DNA from: Adiantum capillus-veneris
Lineage: Eukaryota > Streptophyta > Polypodiopsida > Polypodiales > Pteridaceae
DNA length: 64,000 nt
Assembly: GCA_014529385.2 (NCBI GenBank)
Contig: CM043945.1
Coordinates: 2,017,312 to 2,081,311, forward strand
Direction: 5' to 3'
Position 1 is the first letter of the stretch. The number at the start of each line of letters is the position of its first letter. The translations under genes were made by a program, and so were the position numbers. The notes beneath the pieces were generated by a model. It saw nothing but the letters and a program-made list of their open reading frames with translations, was not told the origin of the DNA and ran no database searches. Shown here piece by piece: positions 33,147-44,089 of this stretch.

Positions 33147-36100
33147 TATACTTCAACGACTGCTCCCTTCGTAGCAATTCTTGAGTCGAGCTAACCTGTG
33201 TTCACTCTAGCACACAATCTGTAAAATTCTATTTAGATGGCAAACTTTTTCACAATGAATGCAAAAATTCTTAATGTGCCTTTGATGGCCACACTTGTTC
33301 CGTGGGCTCGGAAGTGACTTTCAAGTTCGCTTTTAGCTAAACTAAACTTAAGCTAGCACAAGAGAATTATGCACAAGTTGCAGTGATTTGCTAGCAAAAA
33401 TCTTGTGTTAAAGTTCTCCAAAACTTGCGACTGTTGTTGCAAAATAAAGAGTCCTTGTGTATGGTCTTACAGCTACCAGATTTGTGTATGGACGCTCAAA
33501 TTTTACACTAGGCCGTAGTTAACTTTTACACCTTCCCGCGGGTGACCAATGGTTTTCCCAAAAGATAATTTCAATATGCTAACTTAGCAGTCTTTAATGG
33601 TCAATTAGAAGGTCTAGAGACCAAATCTGGTTTCAAATTTCAGTTTTTCGATGATGAAAATCTCACATGCACTTGTGTCCGCTCTAGGTCGATTTGAGCG
33701 GTCTGTTCCAGAGCCTGGGTTGACTCTAGCCGATGACCTCGCTTATGGCTCACTAGCCCCTCTCCTAGGGAAAATTCAACACTATGTTCAAAACCGTGAC
33801 CGTTTTCTCACAATTCTTTCGAGCTGTCGGTTTTAGACACTCCTGACTTCCAGATGCATTTTGAGGCCTTAAACGATGTTTTTTTTCAAAGTTGACCTAA
33901 ATGGTTTCCAAAGTCATACATTTAGTTCAAGTTTTTCTCTAAGATCTGTAGTGTCGCTCTGAGGCTACGTGTTGATATAAAAACTTTTCCAATCCAATAC
34001 TGTTTGTGAAAGTTATGGCCAAAATAGTGAAATGCAGTTTAGAATGGTCAAAATGAGTCCAAATTCAATTTTAAAAGAAGATTTGGGATCTCTGTGACAC
34101 TGCGAACACCCCTGAATGGTCAAAATTACAATTGGACCCTAAACTGGCCTGGAGACATCCTACGAGTAGGATGTCTTTTTGCTCAAAATTGAATAAAATT
34201 TGGTCTAGAGACTTCCCTTGGTGTGTTGAACCCATAGGTATCCTCTCTTTTTGTTTCTGACACCTCTAGGCTGGTCAACTACTCAAGAATCTGTTTCAGA
34301 AGCTAGATGTCCGATCTGGTGAATTTTCAAGTCAAATCAGCTCCAAATTGGATCAAACTTGACTAGCAGGCTTATATGAGGCTATACAACACTATGGTAT
34401 GGTCATAGTAGGGTTTTGGCCTCAAAATCATGCAAGAGACATCCTACGGTTAGGATGTCTATTTGCTCAGAATTGGCCCAAATTTGAACCTAAGACTCTC
34501 CATGTGTCCAACAACCCAATGGTATGCTCAGATTTAGGTTTGGATGCCAAAAGCTCCCAAAGCTGGCTATCCTTGCCTTTGTCTGGTAAAAAACGCTAAA
34601 GTCCACTTCACCCCAGTTTTACTCATCCAACTGAGATGAAACTTGTCACATACACTCAATATAACATTTAGAACATGCATATGATGTCAACTTATGGTTT
34701 GGTCTCAAAATCACCCCTTGTACACAATTTGGGTAGGATGTCTGGCAATTCTCGTCTTTTGCCTTTAATCTGTCAAAATAAGGTCAAATTCTTGGTTTGA
34801 GAGTGTAAGTAGGGTAAAACCTACCTTCTAAACACTCTTGTGACCTCAGAATTGCAAAATTATGCCCAAATCACCCTGTAGACATCCTACGGGTAGGATG
34901 TCTACTGCCTATTTTTTCAGATTGAAGTGCTCTTGATGCTTCCTTATGGTCACAGCAAGTGCTAGTAAGCTCCACAAATGAAAAAAATGTGCAAAAATCA
35001 CTCACTTCAAGCACTTTATGAAATTTTTACATTTTTTTAACTCCGCCTTTTGGCTTTTGGTCAACCAAAATATGGAAAAACACTCAAGTCAACATGTTCC
35101 TAGGGTAAAACCTACCCTCTGAACACACTGGTGGTCTCAGAATTCCCAAATTCCTGCCCAAAAACCCCCTGGAGACATACTAATCTAGTCCAAAGATTCT
35201 CCTCAAGTTTAGCAACACAGTGATATGCTCAGAAATTCAATTGGATGTCAAAATCATCCCAAACGAGCAATTTATGAGTTTTTTGCTTTTTGACTTCGCT
35301 TTTTGACTTTTGGACATCAAAAACATGGGAAAACACTCAACTCAACACGTACTTGGGGTAAAACCTACCCACTGAACACACTGGTGGTCTCAGAAATTCC
35401 CAAATTCCTGCCCAAAAACCCCTTGGAGACATACTACGCCCAAATGTTTTTCTGCTCAGAATGAAGCAAGATCTAGTCCAAAGATTCTCCTCAAGTCTAG
35501 CAGCACAGTGATATGCTCAGAAATTCAATTGGATATCAAAATCATCCAAAACGAGCAATTTATAAGTTTTTCGCTTTCTGACTTTGCTTTTGACTTTTGG
35601 ACATCAAAAACATGGGAAAATACTCAACTCAACACGTACTTAGGGTAAAACTACCCTCTGAACACATTGGTGGTCTCAGAATTCCCAAATTCCTGCCCAA
35701 AAACCCCCTGGAGACATACTACGCCCAAATTTTTTTCTGCTCATAATGAAGCAAGATTTGGTTCAAAGGTTCCCCTTGAGTCTAGCAACACCTTGGTATG
35801 CTTAGAATTTCATTTGAATGTCAAAATCACTCCAAACAAGCAATTTATGAATTTTTCGCTTTCTAATTTTGCCTTTTGACTTTTGGACATCAAAAACATG
35901 GGAAAACACCTAACTCTACACGTACTTAGGGTAAAACCTACCCTTGAACACATTGGTGGTCTCAGAATTCCCAAATTCCTGCCCAAAAACCCCCTGGAGA
36001 CATCCTACGACCAAATTTTCTTTTTCTTAGAATGAAGTAAGATATGGTCCAGAGGTTCTCCTTGGTGTGTTGATTCCAAATTTGGTGATTTTGACAACTT

Positions 36101-37239
36101 TGAGCTAGTCAAACACTCAAGATTTTGCTTCAGATTCTAGGGTTTCCTCGAGCTATTTACCCATTCAAATGATTTCCAATTTTGTCCAAACTTGGTGTGA
36201 AGGCTTCTTTTATGCTAAGAAACACTTTGGTTTGGTCAAAAATTGGTATGGGCCCCCAAATCTAGCCTTGAGACATCCTAACCTATCTGATCCAAGTGAT
36301 CCAATTTTTGTCCCACTTAATCCCCTAGACCCTGGAAACACTCTGGTGATATCAGTTTTGCAAAATGCTGCCCCAAAATGGCCCTAGAGACATCCTACGC
36401 GGATGTCTCTTGCATAATTTTCGTGACTGCAGTATTTCTGATGTTTTTTTATGGTCTCTACACTTGATATCAAGCACAATCAACACTAAAAAGCACAAAA
36501 ATCACACAAAACAAGCACTTTATGAATTTTTCTCGCTTTCTAGCTTCGCCTTTTGACTTTTGGACACCAAAAACATGTAAAAACACTCAACTCAACATGT
36601 TCATAGGGTAAAACATACCCATTGAACACACTGGTGACCTCAAAATTTTCAAAATCTTCACAGTTTTACCTCTAGAGACATCCTACGCGTAGGATGTCCC
36701 CAATGACAAAATTGTGATTTTTTCAGTTCTAACTTTCTCTTAAGCTCCGCCAACCCCTTTGGACTACTCACAACAATTATCAATCATCAAGCAAGCATCC
36801 AAATGCAATTTTACTTTTTCCTTGATTTTATGTTTTCACAACTTTGATGAGCCTAGTAGCAAATATGACATGCTTGATATGCTCAAGATCAATATCAGTA
36901 CGTCCTGTTTACTCTACTCCTACTCATCACATGGGATGGTGAAATTTTTGATGCTCAGGTCGCTTTCTAGCCTCACACGAACTCTCTAGCTGACTTTTCC
37001 CCTCTTCCACCTCACCAACTCCTCATCAATCCACACCTATCTCCTACCTAATACTATCTAAGTCAAAGGATCTAGGCCAGACACACGCTCCCTAGACTCC
37101 CTCTAAGACCAAAAGAGTCCACCACTCTCCGATCCTATCTAAAAGAATGAATATACTCTGGCAAGCCACAGGGACCTCTATCCTCTGGGACTAGTCTCAA
37201 TCACCTACCTAGGGCCCTCGTCCCCGGCAGCGGCGCCAA
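33147..37239 (-). repeat. Family 2 gypsy leader: ~285-bp modules each centred on a palindrome
   Basis: Between primer site and coding region lie about 4 kb of imperfect tandem modules. Full palindromes with arms AGACATCCTAC/GTAGGATGTCT lie at 34153-34176, 34437-34460 and 34880-34903, with 36676-36699 almost perfect. A shortened one is at 36388-36408. Half or eroded copies start at 34733, 35173, 35427, 35712, 35998 and 36271. Most neighbours are 270-293 bp apart; two short intervals (about 160 and 117) reflect internal deletions or duplications. Between palindromes, phrases such as GGGTAAAACCTACCC and TTTTGACTTTTGGACATC recur. No ORF is credible. Confidence 0.88.
37221..37239 (-). other. Primer-binding site of the family 2 gypsy
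   Basis: On the minus strand TTGGCGCCGCTGCCGGGGA directly follows the 5' LTR end (CCAACA). It is the typical Tat/Athila-like primer site, one base different from the family 1 site at 61000. Confidence 0.85.
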
Positions 37240-38304
37240 TGTTGGCGGATACGCCGCGACGGACGTCAGCATAGCAAGAACTCACCTAACATATAATGTC
37301 AAATGAGGACGGAGCTCAACCCGTAGGCGCGTGGAAGCAAGCAAAGGGTGTCAACCTCTACTCGACCAACTAATGACTACTTCCCACAGAGATATCAAAT
37401 CTACATGCCATCGGTTTTGTGAATGTGAGAGTCTCCTATGATGCTACCGCAAGCCAAAAGCCCATTAGACATTCTCAAAACGTTACGAAACTTGAGGGAT
37501 ATCCTATCAACACCAATAGGCCACTCTCCCTAAGGTCCGTGACCCAAAACCCTACCCAAAAACACCTGGTGCAGAATCACGTAGGATGTCTGACAGGTTT
37601 TTGCAGGTTGATGTTTCCAAAAACTAAGATGCCTAATGCGTAGCTCTACTCGCTCTGATCGCATGGATATGCTGAAATGTAAAAACGGACAACGTTTACT
37701 CATTGAAACTCCAAAAGTAGCTCGAAGGTGAATCTGCCAAAACACATACGAACGCACGTGATGTAAGCATCAACGCGTAGCTCTCCTCGTGGGCAACACG
37801 CTGCTGCTCTCCGTTTGCGATTCCGAACACTGTAGCTCTTGTAGCACACACACACACACTCTCTCTCACTCTCTCGTAGTCTCCCAGTTGACACAGAAGA
37901 TAAGATTATTAGAAGTCCCCTTACAAAGCTTTAGGTTTGGTTTATATACTAAACCTTAGAAAACCTAATGTCTTGCCAAAATGACCTGATTTGTCCCTAG
38001 GCTTCTATAGAGCTTAATTACAACACCGTGAGCTGGCGTTGCTCATCCAACAAGCATCTGCTGCCAAAATACAATTGCCGACTTAAAATATGAAGTTCCT
38101 GTAAACATTACAAGTGTCCGTAATGGCTCAAAATAATAATAACGGGATATTCGATGATGTCCATGAGCTTGTATCTTCACATTACAACATCCATCTTCAT
38201 CTTCATCACTTCATCAGCATCTTCATATGGAATCTTTAGAGAATCTTTGAGGAATCTTCATGAAATCTTTGTGGAAGCGTTGTTGAAAGATTGGCCTGTC
38301 AACA
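37240..38304 (-). repeat. Family 2 gypsy 5' LTR
   Basis: 1065 bp, partner of 26670-27721. The half palindrome GTAGGATGTCT is kept at 37581-37591. Confidence 0.9.
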
Positions 38305-39944
38305 CCCACTTAAAGATGAATGTGCTGATAAGTGGTACTACTATAGGACCTATTAGTATGTACAATAGGTAAGGGAGGAAAATTGTCTCAATCTATGTCC
38401 ACTGGCTCTCTCAAAGCCAATGCATGCCATCATGTAGGCTCTAGCGGTGTGCAAAAGCGTATATCCCTGCTAGAATCAGCATGCATATCTTGCAGGTATC
38501 CTATAATGACATGCACCACTCCATGATGCATCATGCTAGTGTTAGTCATCGAATGATTGACAACCCCAACTACAAACCCTCACACTGTAGCTGCTATGTC
38601 GGGTCTCGACACTAAGAGGTTGTACATGAGAGTCCCAAAGGCTGATGACAATGCATAATCTCTGCCAGCATATCCATGCCAATTGCATCAATGCCATGTG
38701 CAATGACCCTGCCAATCTATCTATAGTAGGTATCTCAACCCTCACTGTATCATCACCAACACTAGTCGCATATGGATGCATCAATCCTGACTCCAAGGTA
38801 GTTGCCACTCCCTCATCATCCATAGAGATTGTATCCTCATGTCTTGGCCTCAGCCTCACCTTATCAACCTCTAGTATGAGCATGTCAAAGAATTCCATAT
38901 GCTCATCTCCGTGGTAGGAGTTATCTCTATCCTAAGAGGATCCATCTGCTGTATCTCACTAGAGCATCGTCAATCTAGCTCTACATCTACAGAGATGTCG
39001 TGCACAACACTCTAGAGCTCATCCGCAAAAGTACATGTCTGCAAAGTCACTGAAACTGCACCGTCTTGTTCGTATGACTGAATGCTCTGCTTCGTGATTG
39101 GCAAAGCCTCAAAATCTATCACTACCATTGGTGATTGCTCTAGTTGTGCACTCAAAGATCCCTCCTGCTCTATATGTCTACCCTTAGACCCTGCATGCAC
39201 AACGAGCAAAGTGTCACGCTGCTCTGATTAGTAAAGTGTACTTGCCTAGACTGCAAACATCTGCATGGAAAACAACGAACTCACAGAGATTATGGGGTCT
39301 CTGACATATAAGATATAGAGAAGATTCAAACGAGCACCACGATGACCTCACGCTATCACAAGAAAACCTCTTCTCATCAAGTAAGAATTATCAGTCAACT
39401 AAACATGATACCCATGATCTCTAAGCTATGCGAGATGGAGATCAAACTCCTATGAGCATTAGGCACATATTGAACATCATGGAACACAAGCATACTCCCA
39501 TTGGCAAAATGAAAATGAATGTCACCCACACCATGAGCACCATCCTACCTCATAGCAAAAAACATGCTAAACCACTCCCTGCAAGGATAACATGGTGTAA
39601 AGCATTGTTGTCTAGTTGCCAATCATGAGACAAAGTCCACACATGCATAGGTGAACCTATAGAAGTAGGAGTTTCTACCACAATTTACTCTCAGCAATAT
39701 CCACTGGAATCCTTCGCTATCTCCAATGCCTGAAACAATGCCTCCTCATGTGCCATGGTCTACCACAATGCCAGCAAACCACATGTCTGCGTCCCTGAGA
39801 TCTGCATGATACACCAACTTGTGTATCCAATGACAAACTGCCATTGCAATATTCCATAATTGAGTGTAAAATGACTCTATATATCAACCCACACAAAGTG
39901 TAAATACATTGTCCACAAGAGCATAACCGCTCAACACAATGCAA
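38305..39944 (-). pseudogene. Older copia: zinc knuckle, protease-like and RNase H-side tail relic
   Basis: On the minus strand a zinc knuckle CWHCGRPWHMRRHC (near 39730-39775) matches the spacing and basic surroundings of the young copia's CWYCGHSGHVRRHC. A protease-like stretch follows (near 39630), with LDNNALHHVIPCREWF where LDSGA-FHV-P-REWF is expected, so the DSG triplet is lost here too. The last part (38542-38898) corresponds to the RT/RNase H-side tail, including a degraded SRPDIAA block read in another frame near 38600. The distance from knuckle to tail is about 1.2 kb, so integrase and RT are absent as in the young copy. Multiple stops. Confidence 0.65.
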
Positions 39945-41298
39945 AAGAAAACTAGCTGATCAAACACCTGCCACCAAAACTATGGCAAACATTGTATAAA
40001 GCGTATAACCCTCTGCCAAATTCAAGGGCCAATCACACATAAATAGTGACCATATGCAATGAGAGTGCAAGCAAAATGACCAGCCTATTAGGCACAAGAC
40101 AAAATTTGGCTAAAACAGCTCTGTAGCACCTGTGATAAAACGCATAACACCTGGCAACAATTTGGCAGTCTCCTCTATAACTAGAGCAAAATCTCACCAA
40201 AAAACAAGGAAGTAAACAATGCCAAAATAGTATGGCACAATGCCAAATACAATGGCAAACAATCTGGGAATCCCTCAATTGGAATCAATGAGTGTAAAGC
40301 TCCCACAATGTCAATACATGAGTTGTATCTGCTTTACAAGACACTGCAAACCTGTGAGCTATTCGCCAAGCTCACCTAGTGCGGTATCGAGGTATACATG
40401 CACCGATCTCCCACTTGTAGAGAATATCATACAAACCCTAAGTGCAACCTGCAATCACTACCTGGATCGCATCAAATCATGCGCACAAAGCTGCTGGAAA
40501 AAAATTTGCCAGAGTTTCGATAGTACAATGGCTATCAAACCCAAATAACCAACAACAACTGCCAAGCTCAAACACAAGCAATAAATGTGTATTCACCCCC
40601 ACTCAATATATATGCATAAAACTCTGCAAATCCGTGTTCATCACACAAGACAACATGCATAATTGTGATGAATCCGCTCTCTAATCTTGAGAGTCCAGAA
40701 GAGAGCATACATCCACCAAATGTTATCAACTTATGCACATGAATTTGTTGAAATTTTCAGCCCACACTCTCTTCACTGGGAGTAAAACATAAATGCACAA
40801 AACAAGAGAACGACAAAGCTCAATCCAAGCTCTCTAAATGTAGCAAATCACCACAGTATGCATACATGGTCTGCACATTAACTTGCAACTTCCCAAACAC
40901 CCTATAGCCGGTCAGCCCATATCTCTCAAACCGTTCAAAATTTGTAGAAACTTCCTTCTACAAAGTTGTAGATCTCAAAAAAAGTAGCAGAAATGGCCAT
41001 GAAATGAGTTGTTTTTACAGGTCAAAACAGATATGTGAAAATCTACAGCTGTGTACCCTAGACCTGCAAAAAATTTACCAAATGTACAGCAAAACCCGTG
41101 CTGAATTTGGAAAAAAATTAATTGGAAAGTTGTAGACCATGACGTTTCCAATAAAGCTAACAAAAACCAAGCTGAAAACTGACCTTTTTCTCATCCAAAT
41201 TATGCTGCAAAATAGTATTGAAAATTTTGTAGCTTCACCGCAATCTCCGCCACATTGTCGTCATGCTCTTCGTGATCACCATGCGCTCTGATACCAGT
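39945..41298 (-). other. Older copia: Gag start relic and long leader
   Basis: The minus strand resembles the leader of the young copia, for example TACAAGTGGGAGATCGGTGC near 40410 against the CTACAGGTGGGAGATTTGTG region at 13629, and the shared GATACCGCAC word. The primer site lies at 41285-41298. No intact ORF. Confidence 0.6.
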
Positions 41299-41337
41299 TG
41301 TGAGTGTGAAAATGCGATGCGTGTGCAGAGAGCAAGA

Positions 41338-41419
<82 letters not shown>

Positions 41420-41564
41420 ATAAGATGTGGATAGAGCAGCTCAACACTATGTGTGTGAGAGAGTCCCTTATTCTTCTAACTAGTAAAGAATAAGGTGTGT
41501 ACAAGTAATGAACGATCGAATGTCTCTCGCGTGTTTGACCAAGGTAAGAGCCTTTATTACAACA
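41299..41564 (-). repeat. 5' LTR of the older copia, carrying (GA)n
   Basis: 266 bp, begins TGTTGTAATAAAGG and ends CACTCACA on the minus strand. It contains an ~80-bp (GA)n block (41337-41417). It differs from its partner at 26424-26660 by substitutions and a ~30-bp length difference, so it is much older than the young copia. Confidence 0.82.
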
Positions 41565-43960
41565 CCGGTTTCAAAACCTATAAGTAAACTCGCTTATAGA
41601 TTAAGCCACTCCAAAGCACAGGAAGTGTAAAAATAGTTAACAAAATACTTGAACATCAAACCTAGTTCTAGTTTGTGGGACATCATCTATTATTTTGGCA
41701 AAGAAGAAGGATGGATCTATGCAGATGTGAATAAATTATAGGGCTCTTAATTAGATAACAATTAAAAACAAGTACCTGATGCCACGTGTTAATGAGTTGT
41801 TTGATCAACTCTTTGGGTCAAAGTATTTTTGAAAGATAGATTTGAGGTCTAGTTATCATCAGGTTAGGATTAGACTAGAAGATGTTGCAAAGATAGCATT
41901 AATGACCCGTTTTGGGCATTTTGAGTTCTTGGGTATGTCATTTGGGCTAACCAATATACCAACAACATTTATGACACTGATGGATATCATTTTACGTCCA
42001 TACTTGGAAAAATTTTGTAGTAGTTTTCCTAGATAGTATACTAGTTTATAGTAAATGTCAAAAAGAACACTTAGAACATTTACGTCTATATTAAATATAA
42101 AAAAGATAACTTAGAACATTTACGTCTAGCGTTTGACTTATTGAGAAAACATAAATTATTTGTGAAGGAAAGGAAATGTGATTTATTTGAGACCAAGTTT
42201 CATTATCTTAATGACATTATATCCGCATATGGAACCTGAGAAAGTGGAAGCTATTGTCATGTGGCCATCACCAAAAATCCTGAAAGAATCACAAATTTTT
42301 CTTGGTATATCCACAAAGGAAGCGTGAATGGAACACGAGAAAGTGGAAGCTATTGTCATGTGGCCAACACCAAAAATCATCAAAGAATCACAAAGTTTTT
42401 TGGGTATATCGAGGGTTTTATAGAAAATACATACCAAACTATGCAAAGATCACAGTCCCCTTGATAGACCAGTTGAGGTCAAAACATAAGAGTATAATTT
42501 GGGGAAAGCCCAATAGAAAATCCTTGAAAGCTTCAGGTGGCTATAATAGCTACACCTATATTGACTGTAGTGGATCCAAATGAGCCGTTTGTATTGGATA
42601 CATATGCAAGTAATGGGGTCATTGCAGTGATACTTATGCAAAGTGGACAGCCAATTGTATTGGAAAGTAGAAAATTAGATAATGCTTAGCATAACTACTC
42701 GGCCTATGAGCGAGAGTTACTAGCTCTAGTACATGCACTTAAAAAGTGGATATACTACTTATATGGTGCCACTTTTGAGGTCCGGACATACCATGAAAGT
42801 CTAGAATGATTTTCAAGTCAAAATGAATTGAAGGGAAGAAAGACTAGGTTGGGATTTGACATTCAAATACGTGATCAACAAGGGGTATATAACATAGTGG
42901 TAGATGCACTTAGTTGTATGTTGCAAATTAATGAATTATGCTTCTCAGTCTTCAAGAACAAGTTCATGGAGTGAGCACCATCCATCCTTTATAGAGGTCT
43001 GGCATGTTGTACGTGATCATATTACTTCATAGACACGACCATCTCCCTCATTTGCACAAAATGCTAGTCCGAAGAGACTAGCCGTAGGTGTGGTGATTAG
43101 TAGAGTGAGAGTTAGTCAAGAGAGACTAACTGAGAATTTGGGGTATAGTTTGGAGCCAAAGAGTTCTGACGTAGATCCTTCATCACCCTTAATAACTACG
43201 ACTTCAAAGGGGGATGATAAACTTCATCGGGGGGAGAAGTATGCTAATTACTCCATCAAAAATGAGTACTTACTCTACAAGGGTAGAGTGTGTGTACCAA
43301 CTACTGGTGACTTTGGAGCATGCATTCTGAAAGAAATTTATGGTAGTCCAAGTGCCGATCATCCCAGGACTCAAAAGACCTATGCACTAATCAAAAGACA
43401 ATTTCATTGGCCTAGTTTGTTAAGGATGTTTAGAATTATGTGTTGAAATGCAATAAATGTCAAGTCGATAAACTTGAGCGTCTCAAGGTTGAGGGACTAC
43501 TCCACCCTTTAGAGATTCCTCAAGGGAAATGGGAAAGCATTTTCATGGACTTCATTACCAGTTTACCCAAGACCAGCCGAGGGAATGACTCCATTTGGGT
43601 GGTAGGGGACAGGTTAACCAAAATGGAAAGTTTTACTGCCACAAACAAAACGATTAAAAAGCTACAATCGAAAAAACTCTTTATTGAAAATCTCTACAAG
43701 CTATATGGCCTACCCACAGATTTAGTGTCAGATAGGGATAGGAAGTTCAAGTCATTTTGAAGAGAATTCTTCAAAAAAATGGATACCACTATAAGTATGA
43801 GTATAGCATATCATCTGCAGTATGATGGTCAAACCGAAATGGTTTCCAAATCCTAGAGGATATGTTGAGTTCTTATGTAAGAGAAGCAATGTAAGTGGGA
43901 GGAGTACTTACCCATTTTGGAATTTGATATGATGAAGGCAACAAAGGAAAGCATTTGTAC
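41565..43960 (+). pseudogene. Gypsy pol relic: RT, RNase H, integrase
   Basis: The RT fingers/palm region is readable at 41830-42050 ([28 protein letters not shown]). The active site reads [12 protein letters not shown], with the second catalytic Asp changed to Ser. RNase H remnants follow (42540-42800, including YERELLALVHALKKW). The integrase has its zinc region (HPRTQKTYALIKRQFHWP, then CNKCQVDK after a stop at 43444), the first catalytic Asp block (WESIFMDFITSLPK) and the second (VSDRDRKF). Later sequence to about 44000 is fragmentary. Two local tandem duplications (about 42053-42127 and 42235-42410) disrupt RT. Dead element. Confidence 0.78.
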
Positions 43961-44089
43961 TGCTCCCTTTCCCATATTCATGGTTTTTGACTTTGTAGGA
44001 ATCTTCAAGAATACAAAGTCACCTTTTGCAAAGGTAACTTTTCTTAGTCCTTTGTCTTGGCCAATAAGGGACTTGCAACACCATTAAAA
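43961..44089. other. Junction between gypsy and copia relics
   Basis: Integrase-like sequence fades near 43960-44060 and copia Gag sequence is recognisable from about 44090. No target duplication was identified at this join. Confidence 0.4.

Larger units (their letters stand above)
26670..38304 (-). mobile_element. Large gypsy-type element without RT (family 2), 11.6 kb
   Basis: Near-identical long LTRs lie at 26670-27721 and 37240-38304; both begin TGTTGACA and end CCAACA on the minus strand. The primer site TTGGCGCCGCTGCCGGGGA (complement of 37221-37239) is that of Tat/Athila-like gypsy elements. A purine tract GGAGGGGGAGAG precedes the 3' LTR. The flanks read CCCAT (26665-26669) and CCCAC (38305-38309), a 5-bp duplication with one mismatch, inside the purine-tract region of the host copia. 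The interior encodes a Gag/protease-like polyprotein (33146-28889, minus) and a ~4-kb leader rich in palindromic modules. No RT, RNase H or integrase was found, so it must be mobilised in trans. Confidence 0.88.
26424..41564 (-). mobile_element. Older Ty1/copia-type element (minus strand), itself split by a gypsy
   Basis: The 3' LTR is 26424-26660 and the 5' LTR is 41299-41564 (minus orientation). The flanking duplication is CCAGT (26419-26423) and CCGGT (41565-41569), one mismatch. The interior is 38305-41298 plus the last nine bases 26661-26669. The primer site ACTGGTATCAGAGC lies next to the 5' LTR and the purine tract TTTAAGTGGG is cut by the gypsy insertion. The interior has the same reduced plan as the young copia at 12273: long leader, Gag with zinc knuckle, protease-like region, RT/RNase H-side tail, no integrase or RT. 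It is decayed. Confidence 0.8.
24300..43960 (+). mobile_element. Old Ty3/gypsy element (plus strand) split by nested insertions
   Basis: Gag and protease relics lie at 24300-26423 and RT/RNase H/integrase relics at 41565-43960. The coding frame runs straight from the first half (aspartate-rich block before RT, ending DVVP) into the second (VSKPISKLAYRL) when the inserted copia and one copy of its target duplication (CCAGT/CCGGT) are ignored. LTRs of this copy were not recognised. Many stops and frameshifts make it the oldest layer. Confidence 0.75.

Noticed and set aside
34153-36699. Regularly spaced palindromes as a CRISPR-like array
   Set aside because: The spacers are ~260 bp, themselves similar to one another, and the array lies between a retrotransposon primer site and gag in plant-type sequence; no cas genes.
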